Part shown: positions 10,144-21,849 of the stretch, piece by piece | Position numbering within the stretch: the stretch's first letter is position 1 | How the letters are laid out: the number at the start of each line of letters is the position of its first letter | Assembly (NCBI GenBank): GCA_013176395.1 | Contig: JABMLP010000017.1 | Coordinates: forward strand, 310,001 to 374,000 | From: Venturia oleaginea | Taxonomy: Eukaryota; Ascomycota; Dothideomycetes; Venturiales; Venturiaceae | DNA length: 64,000 nucleotides | Reading direction: 5' to 3' | Translations under genes and position numbers: made by a program | Notes under the pieces: model-generated | Seen by the model: the letters and a program-made list of their open reading frames with translations, nothing else | Databases searched by the model: none | Told to the model about the DNA's origin: nothing

Positions 10144-10600
10144 TGCTCTCGCCTATTAGTCTTGCTAAAGCTTTTTTCAAGTTCGGATGAAACCCCTCGG
10201 CTCCCCGCGCGGTCAATTCTGACACCCCCGTGTCGGGAAGAATGGGGGGTTTGAATTGACTTTCTCCACCACAAGTCCACAGCACTCGGGCTCACCAACA
10301 AACCAACCAATGACCCGGGCCCCTTTGACTCGATCGATGACTCTGATAGGTCTGCGGTGCTAGGAGCTCTTGGCTTGGAGACACCGCCTACCAAATACGG
10401 GACTCCGCCCCTGGAGTGACCCAGAAATGCTTGCTGACTAGGAGTACGAAATATCAAGACAATCAAGTTCCAAGTATTGACACAATGCTGGGTATAGGGA
10501 ATGCCAAATCATCCATAGGTTTGTCTATATTAAGGATACCTCATTTCGAGCCCATTAAAGAATCTTCACATCTCCTTCACTTCCAGGAACTAACTACCTC
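10144..10600. other. No supported feature
   Basis: This is spacer between transposon 3 and the next gene remnant. Short frames only. Confidence 0.4.
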
Positions 10601-11895
10601 ATGGCTCGTCGAGACAAGTCCCTATCAGCTCGCATCAAACAAAAATCCAGGTTCCTGAAAATCCCTGGCGAGATTCGAACTCTCATCTACCGCGCTGCGC
10701 TGGTCAAGAATGCGCCAATCGATCTGTGGCCGCATAAATTCATGAAAGAAAACGAGCGCATCCAGAACTGCTTGAAAGGCTTCGAAAGACTGTCAAGGAT
10801 GACAGCTTGATAGATGGGATCCTAATTCGCGATCAGCATGACCTGAATCATGTGCGGAAAGAGATGACCATCGGACTACTCGCTACTTGCAAGCAAATCA
10901 AACGGGAAGCGGCACTGCTTTTCTGGAGCGAGAATGCATTCCAATTTTTGGGCGACTTCGACTGGCCTGGGCTCAGGCAGTTTCTCATCTCGATCGGTCC
11001 AGAAGCTCGGTCTCGAATCAGGAATTTAGATGTTTCACCACCTGGTTGGGCAGAGGGTCGAATCTATCAAATCATTGATGGCCAACAGCACATCGCCTTT
11101 CCCAAGATTGTCTCTGCCAAAAACTACCCCTAATTGCACATGTCCAAGTCTCTTCATGTCTTCGATTATACAGATAACACCAGACTCGTCTGCGAAATGC
11201 TACGTTCAGAACAAACTCTCCGAAACCTCAACCTGGTAGTCATGAATGGGTGGCAACTTGGCTGTTTGGACAACATCCACTCCAAGTACCATTCGATTCA
11301 AACCTCAGTGCTGCTTGATCTCCAGTCTCTCAAGCACTTCTGCACTGTTTCTGTTGTTTTGGATAGCAGATCCGCAATGACCGGGCCATCCAACAGGGAA
11401 TTCCTTAACCAGCTCGACATCACGCTCATTGCTCAGCCAGGAAGCAAGGTCGTTCCTAAGCGGCCTTTCAAGGAACACATGCAGATTTACACCATCGTCG
11501 ATGCTAAGGATGTTACAGAGCTCCAGACCTGGGCGCCGCCACCATCCGAAGACGCTCTGTCTGATAGCCTCAATATTCTCTACCTGACTGACAGAATCGA
11601 TATTCCTGCTCGTGGTGGAAAAGCACACAAGTCCACCTGTTACGGACGAAGAAAATTGGTGAGGCGGCTCAGAGGATTTGGAAGCTGTAGGTTCGTGGAA
11701 AGATACGGATACTATTGCGATGATTGCAATTAGCACTTGATAAATCCTTGAGATACCTGGAGTAAGCATAAATATTGGTGCATTCTTTGCAAAGGCAAGT
11801 CTGGACATACATGGAAGGAAGGCATTGAAGTGAGGATGATCAACAGGGAGGGCCGACTAGCACAACGAGCAGAAGGGCAGGATAAGGATTCGTGA
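10601..11895 (+). pseudogene. Decayed LPxExRxxIYxY-family gene with frameshift and three stops
   Basis: ATG 10601 opens a frame with FLKIPGEIRTLIYRAALV, the family signature, ending at 10810. Reading continues in another frame as DDSLIDGILIRDQHDL and then LLATCKQIKREAALLFWSEN, the family's second motif, so one base was lost or gained near 10800. In that frame a TAA (11131–11133) interrupts coding-like sequence that continues as LHMSKSLHVFDYTDN. Further TAG (11731) and TGA (11749) codons precede a Cys-containing tail (YYCDDC … YWCILCKGKSGHTW) ending at TGA 11895. All three stops fit CAA, CAG or CGA changed by one C-to-T substitution. The original protein was probably about 430 aa. Confidence 0.72.
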
Positions 11896-12038
11896 TGGCA
11901 AGGCTGAAATCGAGACTCATGGTTTCTGGAGTATAGAGGTAGAAGCCACCTCGATCGTCAAAATGGATATCTTTGTTCATCATTGTTTATGATTGGGGAC
12001 TCCATGGGCCAACACCAAGTCCGAAGAAAATCGAGTCT

Positions 12039-12451
12039 ATGACCAAAGATGAAGACCTAGAAGCAAGCAGTGACGAGTGTGCGTGTGGACAATGCTAAAA
12101 GGGAAATTGTACATGCACGTGTACTGCTTCTGGCGTGAGCCGATATGAATGCTTGCATACTTATAAGGCAAAGACCTGCTGCTGTGACAGGGACTACGAA
12201 TGCTGAAAGACTCTACGCGAGGATCGGGATGAAGAATTGCGCTACAATAACCGGACTCCAAAAACGAAGAGAGATTGGTACGAGTCAGAGAGAGAGGAAG
12301 AGTAGAACGAGGAAGAAAAGGAAGAAAAAGCATTTCAGCAAATGGAAGAAACAGATGATGAAGATGAGGAGGATACGGAAGGCTATGATTCGTTATTGGA
12401 AAGAATTCCTTGGAACGAGTATGTTGTGAATAGGAAGAAGGCAAAAAGGTA
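12039..12451 (+). pseudogene. Cys-rich then acidic reading frame with three in-frame stops
   Basis: One frame reads MTKDEDLEASSDECACGQC, TAA, KGNCTCTCTASGVSRYEC… with CCC clusters, then TGA, a charged segment (RDEELRYNNRTPKTKRDW), TAG, and an acidic EEEKEE…DDEDEEDTEGYD stretch, ending in a basic tail at TAG 12449–12451. The sustained composition across three stops suggests a real gene that decayed. It could be an exon of, or read-through from, the preceding locus. I do not recognise a family. The first part holds about 12 cysteines in 60 codons, reminiscent of metal-binding or zinc-binding proteins. Confidence 0.45.
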
Positions 12452-12454
12452 GCT

Positions 12455-12973
12455 GCCACGGGGATATCCACCGATAAAACTGATCCGCAGTCTCTCACTT
12501 GCACCTGGAACCCCACGGACTTGAATGATTTGTGCTTATTGTGTTAGCCGCCAAACCAAGGCATTTTGCAATAGCCAATAAGAAGATGCTTCGGTCGGTG
12601 ACAGTAGATTATACTCAATCTTAAAGCGGTACCGCGAAACTTCTCACAATGCTCGAAAATGGATTGCCAGAATATAGCGATATAGTTCATCAACTAAAGC
12701 CAAGTTGTCTGTGGGATGGTCCGTCCTTAGAATCCTCTTTAAATTATATGACGAAGCGACCGGCTAGCATTTGCTGCGCATACTCTTGTCCTCCAGGTCT
12801 CAAAGATGCGATTCTGTTAACTAGCGGTTTTTGAATTTCACTCATCTATAATTCACTTGACTTTGCATCAGCATCATAAATGTAACATGCAGCTTGACGA
12901 GTGTTGACAAAAGTCCAAGTGCCAGGGATATGTGAAGTGACTCGGGTATTATTGCATTTCTGTTGCCTCAACT
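12455..12973. other. Spacer; no gene seen
   Basis: It contains a 61-codon plus frame at 12649 with no motif. It includes the 3' flank of the mL57 gene. Confidence 0.4.
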
Positions 12974-13892
12974 CTATTCTGCTAAACCGAGAGGCGCCAA
13001 TATTTTCTTCTTCACTAGTTGGTTGGCTTGTGCTCCGCCTCTTTCTAACGCTACAGCTCCTACAATAGCATACAAGGCTTGCGCAGCAATTACATCTATT
13101 CCGGAAGTGACGAGGTTCTCGGCCTGAGATGCATGATTAGCAGGAAAATAAATGCGAGATCAAGTTCGGCAACCTACATTTCTCGGCTGCCACCGCATCA
13201 CGCGATCGATTTTGTATTCACAGGCCAATCCAGCCAACCGCGACTTGCTTAGAATGTCGGCCTTCATTCTGTCCGATAGGTTTGTGAGGCCATCGAGTGC
13301 TGGGTGTTCGAATGGTGTTCGCTTGTAGCGGTCAACTCCTTTTGGCGCTGTGGGATCTCTTGGTGCAGCAACAAGTAGACACGATGCCTGTAATTCAACG
13401 ATACGCTTGCCTGTCAATTTCAATCAGCATGACCTCTATCCCGCTGAAGCACATGGCCATACCAAGATAACTCAATCGATCATTGAAACCTCGCTTTCCC
13501 TGATCGAAACTCTTGTGTGTTATTGCCAGCCACTTTGTCTCGTCCGATAACCATTCATTCCCTCCTTCGCCAAAGAATTGTATGTACATCACATCCAGTC
13601 TCCACGGGTCCTTGTTGCATTCAAATAGGTTATTTCTGACTTTTGGTCGCACTCGGAAAGGCATTGTCATGCCGCGCGGTGTCTGCTGCCATCTCGGGCG
13701 TTCTGTATCTGTTTCCTGATGGCGCACAGCTGTTGAGGAGAGGTGTCTCAACTGGAAGAGGCATTGTCGTGATGGGGAGTAGGAGGTCGAGGTGTTGGGG
13801 CGAGAGCGTGTCGAGGTAGTAAGGGCCTGGTCACGTCCTGCTCCTATTCTGGAGGCGATGAGACATGTTCGTAATGGGGCTCCCGTTGCCAT
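12974..13892 (-). CDS. MRPL15: Mitochondrial large-subunit ribosomal protein mL57 (Mrpl15), RNase III-like fold
   Basis: Three exons: 13892–13463, 13410–13178 and 13123–12974. The introns of 52 and 54 bp begin GTATGG and GTAGGT. The spliced frame encodes 270 aa and closes at TAG. The N-terminus is Arg/Ser/Thr-rich without acidic residues (RTCLIASRIGAGRDQALTTS…), as expected for a mitochondrial presequence. The core FFGEGGNEWLSDETKWLAI … HKSFDQGKRGFNDRLSYLG is the hallmark of fungal mL57, an RNase III-derived structural protein of the mitoribosome. The final exon ENLVTSGIDVIAAQALYAIV completes the RNase III-like domain. It is divergent from Rtt109 with 141 bp between start codons. Confidence 0.92.
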
Positions 13893-14033
13893 TGATGCTT
13901 CGTATATGGTGTTGGCACTCTCAATGTTGCCGTCGTCAATATTTTGCGGACTTCCGAAAGGAACGCTATGACCAGTATCTCGACGAACGCGAACTGTACT
14001 CGCCCACTTTCGGCCCTCGCAAATCCCCCGACC
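13893..14033. promoter_or_regulatory. Shared divergent promoter of mL57 and Rtt109 genes
   Basis: Only 141 bp separate the two start codons, so both 5' UTRs and core promoters must overlap here or extend into the opposite gene. I see no obvious TATA box. Confidence 0.5.
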
Positions 14034-15827
14034 ATGGAGACAAGGAGTATCAAAACTTTGGACGAGAGATTAGCCGATGCTCTCCCAGAGAAAACACGCT
14101 TCAAATTCTACCATGTCTCGACTCCGCCCACAAAATGCTCGGCCATCTACTCTCCTCCACCAGGCGCGAAGCCAGAGCCGACATACTGCGAATCTCACTT
14201 TCTGAACGTCTCTATACGTCCTAGTGACACGAAAGATGCTGACCAAGTATTTTCTCTGGCAATTGAGATCTTGATATATACTACGAAATACCTTACCACA
14301 CTATTCGTCTCCAAGGCCGACTCGACAGGTTACCTCTCTCTTCTCACCATTCCTCGAGGGCAATCCTCGCCATTGAGGACTATCACCTCGACTTTCCTTT
14401 CGTATTTGGTAGAGAGCAGACAGAGAAAGAATGCCAAATTGGTCGTCTCATTATTTGCAAGAGCTTCAGATCAATATCTGTTCCCAGGGAGTGTGGAGAA
14501 TGAGGCAAAGCATGTCTCTGACGATCGTCAATTGGTGAAGTGGTGGTGCCGGGTCCTCGATCCAGTATTACGGAGCTACGCAGCTGAAGGAGCTACCAAC
14601 ACTGAGACAGATGCAGAGGTACAAGATGGGACAGAGACCACAGCACAGGCATACATAATTGTGCCAGGAGAGGACTCAATATTTTCTTTCCTACCACCAG
14701 AAGTACGACAAAGTCCAGGCCTACGAAAGAGATGGACACCTGGCCACCCGCTGCAAGAAATCAGTTCCTATCCAGTAGCACCACCACGATGCCTCATCCC
14801 ACATTTTCCAGACGATCCCAAGAACCGCCTCCTAGATGATCTGGACGAGGAATTGCCCGACTCACAAACGAATGGCTCAACTATGGACAGTCCTTCGAAG
14901 CGTGGAACCGGCAAGTGGAGGAGTGTACACACAATCGAACAGTTCTGGCTCACAATGGAACAACGATCCGAATGTTCTGCTGGCAGATTGGTCGGCTTCA
15001 TATGGGTCGTCTTCACGCCGCCGAATTGTGAGGCTCAAAGTCAAAATGACAGTCAAGAATCTCTCTCACTTCAACGTGAAAGCAGCACTCTCTCCCTGCC
15101 ACCTTCGCCATCGCTCAAGACAGGTCCACCACGTAAATTACACTCACAACGACGAAAACCACTCACAGGCGTCATCGTCCCACGATTGCCACGCATCAAA
15201 TCTATATCTTCTAATCTGGCATCGTCAATTATGAGTCTACCTTCAGAAACAAAGTATTACACCTGGCCATCCACAAGCCGAGGCGACATTGTCCTAGACG
15301 AAAAGAAGTACAAAAAGGCAACAGAACTACTCCTTCGACTCGACTTCGCCAATCGCGCTATCGCAGAGACCAGCACCAAGACATGGATCAGTGAACTAGC
15401 GGTACTAGGAGGGCGAGAAGCAAATGGATGGGGAAGAGAAGTCGAAGGGAAGAAAGTAACGCCGACCCAGGTGCAGACCGCGGCGCCAGCAGCTGTGATG
15501 AACACGATGCAGGTCAAGCGCAAGGCTATGCCCGAAGATACACCGTCTACTTCTGCTTCTCTGACGGAGTCCAACTCCGGTACGCAGTTAGGTGTGAATA
15601 CGCTGCAACCAAGAAAAAGAGCGAAATTGGTTAACGCGGATGCTGCGAATGGCGTGGGCGAAGAAAATGAGACTGCCTTCACGGGGGAGCCCGGAGTCAA
15701 TGCGTTGAGCTCGAATCTGGTGAGGAAGAAAGCTAAGCCAGAGAAATCTGCACCTCAGGAAGGTAGTACTTCAGGAGTCAATGTCTTAAGCGCTGGACTG
15801 GTGAGGAAAAAACCAGAAGTTACTTAA
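14034..15827 (+). CDS. RTT109: Histone acetyltransferase Rtt109 (KAT11), H3K56-specific
   Basis: Single-exon 597-aa frame. I chose the ATG at 14034 (context CGACCATGG) because the conserved protein starts there with LDERLADALPEKTRFKFYHV; an in-frame upstream ATG at 13968 adds only low-complexity sequence. Conserved Rtt109 blocks are visible: PPTKCSAIYSPPPGAKPEPT, YCESHFLNVSI, LVKWWCRVLDPVL, LRKRWTPGHPLQE, PPRCLIPHFPDDPKNR and SAGRLVGFIWVVF. In yeast Rtt109 acetylates H3K56 and H3K9/K27 with Asf1 and Vps75 during replication-coupled nucleosome assembly. The C-terminal 200 residues are Lys/Ser-rich, disordered, and contain two imperfect GVN(T/A)L-type repeats followed by RKK or RKR. With Cac2 at 51.6 kb, the window holds two members of the same chromatin-assembly pathway. 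Confidence 0.93.
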   Translation: METRSIKTLDERLADALPEKTRFKFYHVSTPPTKCSAIYSPPPGAKPEPTYCESHFLNVSIRPSDTKDADQVFSLAIEILIYTTKYLTTLFVSKADSTGYLSLLTIPRGQSSPLRTITSTFLSYLVESRQRKNAKLVVSLFARASDQYLFPGSVENEAKHVSDDRQLVKWWCRVLDPVLRSYAAEGATNTETDAEVQDGTETTAQAYIIVPGEDSIFSFLPPEVRQSPGLRKRWTPGHPLQEISSYPVAPPRCLIPHFPDDPKNRLLDDLDEELPDSQTNGSTMDSPSKRGTGKWRSVHTIEQFWLTMEQRSECSAGRLVGFIWVVFTPPNCEAQSQNDSQESLSLQRESSTLSLPPSPSLKTGPPRKLHSQRRKPLTGVIVPRLPRIKSISSNLASSIMSLPSETKYYTWPSTSRGDIVLDEKKYKKATELLLRLDFANRAIAETSTKTWISELAVLGGREANGWGREVEGKKVTPTQVQTAAPAAVMNTMQVKRKAMPEDTPSTSASLTESNSGTQLGVNTLQPRKRAKLVNADAANGVGEENETAFTGEPGVNALSSNLVRKKAKPEKSAPQEGSTSGVNVLSAGLVRKKPEVT

Positions 15828-17065
15828 ATCTGATGATCAGCGATGGAGTGTGGAATTGGATAATGGAACGGTTTTTGTTAGGTATTGGATCTTTAGGAAT
15901 TCTGGGTATTGATATTGATATTTCTTGGATAACATAGCATAGCGTGGGTTTCGGCAAATTTTACATTGAAATGGACTGGTTTAGAGTACAAATGTTCATA
16001 TCTCGTCATTGTGCTGTTCCGATCCGCAGCGAGGGCACAGTGATTCGTTGACTGTTGTCGTTCCAGGGCTGATCTCAACTTCGGTCTCATGATCATGCTA
16101 TCATAAACAACCTCTGATTGTGAGGCGGACTGATATGAATTTGAAAAATCTTGCCTAAGGGCGGGTAACCTGCGGCTGATAATCCATTGCCACGCCTGAG
16201 GATAGGAAGACTTCTGACAACCTCGATATCCCTTTATCCGGAGCCTTACTGCCACAGGAGGTGAACGTGGTGATTCTTTGACTGTTGCTTTCATCATTTT
16301 GCCTCTATCGTCAAGGCGCACAAAGCCGACGGCCATCCAGGTCGTCGGAACGTCGTAACAGTGGTTGACGGCCAGTATCAGATGGTGGGAATTTGATCTT
16401 GATATTAGTAATTGGGATGTTGCAAGAGTGCTTGATGAGCAGTACCGGGTGATGGTAAGTGAGGCAATAAGAAATGTGATACAAAAGTTGATCTCCATCT
16501 TCACATCTATCTGCATGGGAGTTGACACGTTGCGGGTCCGGTCTTGACTAAAGGCCTCGAGATTGGTATGAGAAGTTTTGATGAGCAGTCTTGGATGATG
16601 GTGACTTGGTCTGTAGTAATTTTGCTGCCGGATATATCTCCATGCGGTATGTGATTTCTTACTGGTGTGGAAACACCTTGCGAAACCCGAAATTGGAAAT
16701 CCAAATTTTGTGGCTTCTGATGCGGTGGAGGAACGAGGCTCTTTGTGGAGGGAATATTGAGATTCTAGGCGTGTGGCACAAGCAGCATCGACGTGCTTTC
16801 TCTCTTTTCGAGTCTGGTCTACTTGGCTTGCAGGTCTTGAGTAGCGCTTGTAGTACTAGGACTCCAATAGTTTCGTGAAAGCGGAAGTATTGCCCGAATA
16901 AAACTTCAGAATATACTTGACAAACTTCGTCTAATAAAATGTGACATCTTCGGCAGTACTGGACTGCATGATCTCGTTCAGGTGCTAGTGTTGTGACAGG
17001 TTGCACGCGAGTGCAGTATGTGAGGTGATAGACATGTCTCAGTGTGCCGATCGGAGAGATTCTTA
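15828..17065. other. No supported gene
   Basis: A 211-codon minus-strand frame (15893–16528) and shorter frames to 17006 exist but show no motif, no clear start and no splice logic. They may be 3' sequence of the minus-strand locus to the right. Confidence 0.35.
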
Positions 17066-18418
17066 GGTAGCTAGCCTGGATTGCAAAGTTCGGAGAAATG
17101 AATGTGGCGTATAGTGGTGTAATCGCGACGAAGATATCCCTATGACAAATTGTAGCGTGGCGAGCAGCAGTTTATCCGTTCGAAGGTAGGGATGAAGTGG
17201 TATCCGTCCTAAGCGAGAGTGCTGGGACAGGAAACGATTCTGATGCTGAATTTCGCAATGCGACAGGTGATGATTTAGGAGATAAGTCGTGAAGTTCCGG
17301 TACTTGGCCAGAGCTCGTGCTAGGCACAATCTATAGCCGTTGGGTACCACTTCAGCTGTGTTCAACAAGTAACGGCAGTCGCGTGGGGAGCGTCACACAG
17401 AGTGACTTGATTGTTGATGATTGTGGCTATGACTAACGAGTACTCATCAAAAGAAAAGACTGTGTATCGATCAGACAGGAAACAAAGCATACCGAACGAC
17501 CGATATAGATGGTTTGTTGGTGTCGTAGCTTCAGAGTCAATCGGGGGCCCTGTATGCTCGACAAGCTCACGGAAACGGTCTCGGCAGGAAGTCGAGGACC
17601 GTTGGGCCGAGTTCAGGTTCCGTCGGACTTCATGATAGTCGACCAAAGTTCCAGACCAGGAGAATCTACCCGATAAAATGTCACCGTTCGCAGGCCGATT
17701 TTCTAGGGAGATAGTCATCTCGATCAAATTATATTCTTGAAATGGACTGTACGATGCCAAGTGTATGGTGAAGACCCGTGTGCCCTGGCAGACACCCCAG
17801 AAGATCTCGACGGCTGCATGCAGGATGCGTCTGCAAGATTGGACTGCAGCTTGCTTTTTAAAGATACCGCACGCCGGGTCAGATAGATTTCGTAAATGGT
17901 TGCGCAATGGCTGCTCCTGATCAAACGTCCTTGCTTGGCTTCCGTGAACTGCGTCTTGGGTTAACAAACGAACAACTCTCTTAGAGGACCGCGATAGAGC
18001 GCCGACTATGTGTGGCGAATTGGCTTCGGTAGCAGCATGCTCGCACAAAGCGAACACCCGCTGGCAGAGATCCTCGAGAGAACAGTGGTAGAGTAGGGGA
18101 TTGTAGTTTGATTTGCGGAGTGAGGACAGGCACACAGGGCGTCGGGAGGAGACTCGGGTAATCCTTGTCACACTACCACTAGTAGCTTCGCGGCTACGGG
18201 ATCGAGGCGACTCCTGCTCGACGATTGCTGCTCGTACACTCTTCTCCATCCAGATCCATCTCGAACCAAGCCTCAGTACTGTGCCGTGCTGCCCATTCCC
18301 GCATCCCATCTGCTTCCCTCGGAAATGGAATCTTTGCCGGCCGTGTGATAGAAACACCACGCAAAGCTGGATGCTGCGACCGTGGATCATGGAGCCTTTT
18401 CGGCACTGGATTCTTCAT
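17066..18418 (-). pseudogene. Unrecognised gene, apparently frameshifted twice
   Basis: From ATG 18418 a frame reads MKNPVPKRLHDPRSQHPALR, then PFPREADGMREWAARHSTEAWF and MDLDGEE. Near 18236 coherent sequence continues in another frame as SVRAAIVEQESPRSRSREAT… for about 290 codons to 17362. There it appears to pass to a third frame as LLNTAEVVPNGYRLCLARALA…, ending at 17066. Composition stays protein-like throughout, suggesting one gene of about 440 aa with two one-base breaks. Unseen introns are an alternative. I recognise no domain. The middle part is mixed alpha-helical and carries no signal peptide or membrane span. Confidence 0.4.
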
Positions 18419-19220
18419 GTCACTCCTGGCCTAAGGTAGAATCGGACGCCCTCACACCCGAGTCTTCTATGCGGCCGTGACAAGCAACTACCAGTAACTG
18501 GTGTTTTTCCCGGTATCCATTGGAGGCCACAACGCAGACTACGCTTTGGCAAATCATCAAAGAGAGCGATGAGTTGCTTCGATCTTCATGAGCTACTACC
18601 CGCACCGGCACTCTGCTCCGTGTTCTGGCTCGTCAAGATATCGGTCTAGAGCCTAAGCTCGAACCCAAACACGTTCTCTTGGCGTGAGCGCATGTTTTTC
18701 GAGCCTCTATACTCCTTTTGTGCAACTCCAACGCCTCACGCAGAACGGAGTCATGAAGGGTCACAAGAAATTGAAGATACTATGAGACAAGTTGAAGCCT
18801 CGCCATCAAATGTGGTCACCTATGATTCGCAGCGAAGGACATCCATGTACCACAGACCATTTCCGAGCCTATGTCCTTTGTGCTCCAACACCTCATTCCT
18901 TACGTAGAAGTTGACAGGGTCTACTCTGATTGACTAGACCCACAGTCTCTGATGGCTCCTCTGGCTCTCTTAGCCTCTTCTCAACTATTGTCATACTTAA
19001 TAAGATCCATGTGTGTACATCGAGGGTCCATTACTACGGTAGGTCGTGCCTGTGCGGCTACAATCTCGCTGATCTCTGTCAAGTGATAGTGCGTTTTGAA
19101 AACCCTCTTTCCATTTCTCTATTTATCGTTTCATCCCAATCCCTCATTTTCCCCCCACTGGTCAACCCATACTCACTCTCATTTCATCTGTCTTTAGCCT
19201 CGTGCCAGCTTCTAGCCACG
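18419..19220. other. Intergenic; upstream region of the GT2 gene
   Basis: Pyrimidine-rich tracts near 19100–19200 (TTTCCATTTCTC, CCCTCATTTTCCCCCC) are typical of fungal promoters and 5' UTRs. No gene is seen. Confidence 0.4.
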
Positions 19221-21528
19221 ATGGTGGTCGCCCGCTCTTCAGACGAGGATATCAATTCCATTGCTGGAGGCATTACCTCTTCAGTATTACCGCAACGTCC
19301 TTCGCCTGTAGCTTCTGTGGGTTCGTCAAGGGCGCCCTCGTATCGTGGGACCACGACCTACAACGGTTCAAGAACTTGGAGTTTCGGGGAAAATTTTATT
19401 GAGGAAAAACCAAAGGATATTGTTCGGCCGGTGAGCCTCTCTCTACCTTATTTCTTGAATCTTACTTACTGCCTTCTAGTCTATCCGTCAGCTACCTACA
19501 AACTCATCCACGAGCTTCGAGACCTTTTATGGCGACAGCGCTTACGACATCGTCAAACTTCACAAGTATGACGACGTAGATCTCATGGCTCAATGGAAAA
19601 AGACATTGTTTCGATTTGCCCCCCTAACCACGACTGGAGCTGTTGGCTCTTACATTGTGTATTTTGCACTTCGGATCTACTGCACAAAAGATTCTCAAGA
19701 CACGTACCACAAAACTTACTGGTTGGCCTGGTTCTTCATCGTCGCCGAAGCTCTTGTCGCATGTAAGTTTCAATCTACTTGTTCCGGGATTGACGGTACT
19801 AACGATACGCAGTACCTGCATTGTTCCATCAGGCTTGGTTGATTCTCTCAGCAAGAGGCCGCAAACGTCCCCAGCTTCGTATTCGGGGTCAATTTGCACC
19901 GACGGTTGACGTTTTCATTACATGCTGCAAAGAAGATGTCGACGTTATCCTAGACACCACCAGAGCTGTTCGTGTATTCCAATGTACTTTTTGCGACTGT
20001 ATGCTAATACGGTTAGGCATGTGGCGTAGACTATCCCCAAGACCGTTTTCGCGTCGTCGTTCTCGATGATGGGCAAGACGCTCAGCTGAAGCAATCCGTA
20101 GAGCATCTGGCAATGGTCCAGTTTCCCAATCTCTATTACCATGCCCGGGTTAAGACCAAGCCACACCACGCAAAGGCTGGAAATCTCATTGGAGGTACAG
20201 ACTTTGTCACGAAGCTTGAGGGAGGTGCTGGTGAATATATCGCAGCCTTGGATGCCGACATGATTCCTGAATCGGCCTGGCTCCGCGCGATCATGGCACA
20301 TGCAGTCAGCGACCCCAAGATGGCACTCGTCTGCCCACCACAACTGTTCTACAATATACCCGAAGGAGACCTACTGGCACAGTCCTTGGACGCATTTGTG
20401 CATATCGTCGAGCCCTCCAAGGACGCGACTGGTGTGGCATGGTACACAGGATCTGGATACTGCATTCGCCGTGCTGCTTTGATGGACATTGGGGGTTGGC
20501 CTCTTGGCTCTCTAGCCGAGGATGTATGCACCAGCTCCATGCTATTGGGAAAGGGTTGGAGGACAGCCTACGTCCATGAAGCACTTCAGTACGGTGAGGT
20601 TCCGGACTCGTTCACGGGGCATCTCAAGCAAAGGACGCGGTGGACTTTGGGCACTCTTCAGACGGCCGTGAAGCTTCGTTGGTTCCTGTGGGGCAGTAAC
20701 ATCAAGCAGATGACCTTCTTCGCTCGCCTGTCTGGCATTGTCTTCTCCATGGACGCACTCTTCAAGATGTTCATGCTCATCTCCATGGTCACCATTCCAG
20801 TCGTCCTTTTCTCTGGTGGCACTCTCGTGGCCTATACAACATCAAACCAATTGCGATGGCAGATCAGACTGTGCACTATCTCCTTACTGCTGTCCATGAT
20901 CAACCTGGTCGTCAGCTACTTGCCTTCAGGCTATCGATTGGGGCGACAGGAAGGTGCCGCAACTATCTGGATGACTCCCTACCACGCAATGACAGTCCTT
21001 CGCTCGTTTCTTCTTCCTTCTTGGCTTGGCGGGAAATCCATGTCATTCTCTTCTTCCGGATCCATCAAGGGCGCTCTAAACGAACGCGATCCCCTCAACA
21101 GAGCTACATTGCATCGTCGCCTTAAAGTCATCATGATCGATTGTGGAGGCATATTCCACTTGACCTTCGTTCTCTTCACCATTGCCGCCGTCATCTTGTC
21201 CTGTGTGCGCGCCTTTGAGCAAGACGGTAAATGGAATCGTCTCCAGTACCTACTTACTCATGCCGGCTGGCCTCCAATTTTGTGGGTTCCCATGGTCAGC
21301 GCCGCACTGATCCCACTCAGGTACGCGATCTGGCCACCATCTGTGCCCGACCGTGAGGAACTCCTCGATCGTGACCCCAAAACTGGCATCGCGCATCCAA
21401 AGCCAGAATGGAAAAATCAGCGCTGGAACGCCACTTCGCACTTCCAAGAGGCCCTGTTCGCATTGGCGGCTTTGTACACGGTCACCCTTTTCATCGGCAC
21501 TTTCACTTTCCAGTTCATCAATCACTAG
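19221..21528 (+). CDS. Cellulose-synthase-like glycosyltransferase family 2, multi-pass membrane protein
   Basis: Four exons: 19221–19430, 19480–19762, 19813–19967 and 20017–21528. They join in phase to 719 aa; intron 3 has a perfect CTAATAC branch site. After a disordered Ser-rich N-terminus come two membrane segments (about 115–165). The cytosolic GT-A domain follows: VDVFITCCKEDVDVILDT, VVVLDDG (first Asp), ALDADMIP (DxD), SLAEDVCTS (AED in place of the usual TED) and QRTRW (QxxRW). At least four C-terminal membrane spans complete a processive synthase layout. This matches fungal relatives of bacterial BcsA that polymerise a beta-glucan from UDP-glucose at the plasma membrane; the exact polymer is unknown. 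All catalytic motifs are present, so it should be active. Confidence 0.9.
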
Positions 21529-21846
21529 CGAGTCAATTTTGATACTCCCCTTGTCTCTCACTCTTTTTGGCTAACCTTCGTTTACAATCTGGGCGCTGTA
21601 TTTGTTGAGTTCAAGTTTTCATAATAGAAGGATGGAGTTCATATACACCGACTTTGCCTTTTTAATGTTTTCTTGGTAATCATAGTTTTGAGTTTATGGT
21701 TGGTGTACAGGTGCAATATACACTTCTTTGGGACTTACATTTTTGATACGTGAACGCGTTGTATAAGCCCACAAGCGTTGATCAAAATCCAACTCACCTT
21801 CGGTATGCTTCGTTGCCCATCGGACTGAGCACACAGTTGAGCGCAA
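21529..21846. other. 3' UTR and spacer of the GT2 gene
   Basis: T-rich sequence directly after the stop codon. No gene seen. Confidence 0.4.
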
Positions 21847-21849
21847 CGA

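Noticed and set aside
15893..16528. 211-codon minus-strand open frame
   Set aside because: The composition is erratic, no domain is visible, and no neighbouring exon joins it in phase.
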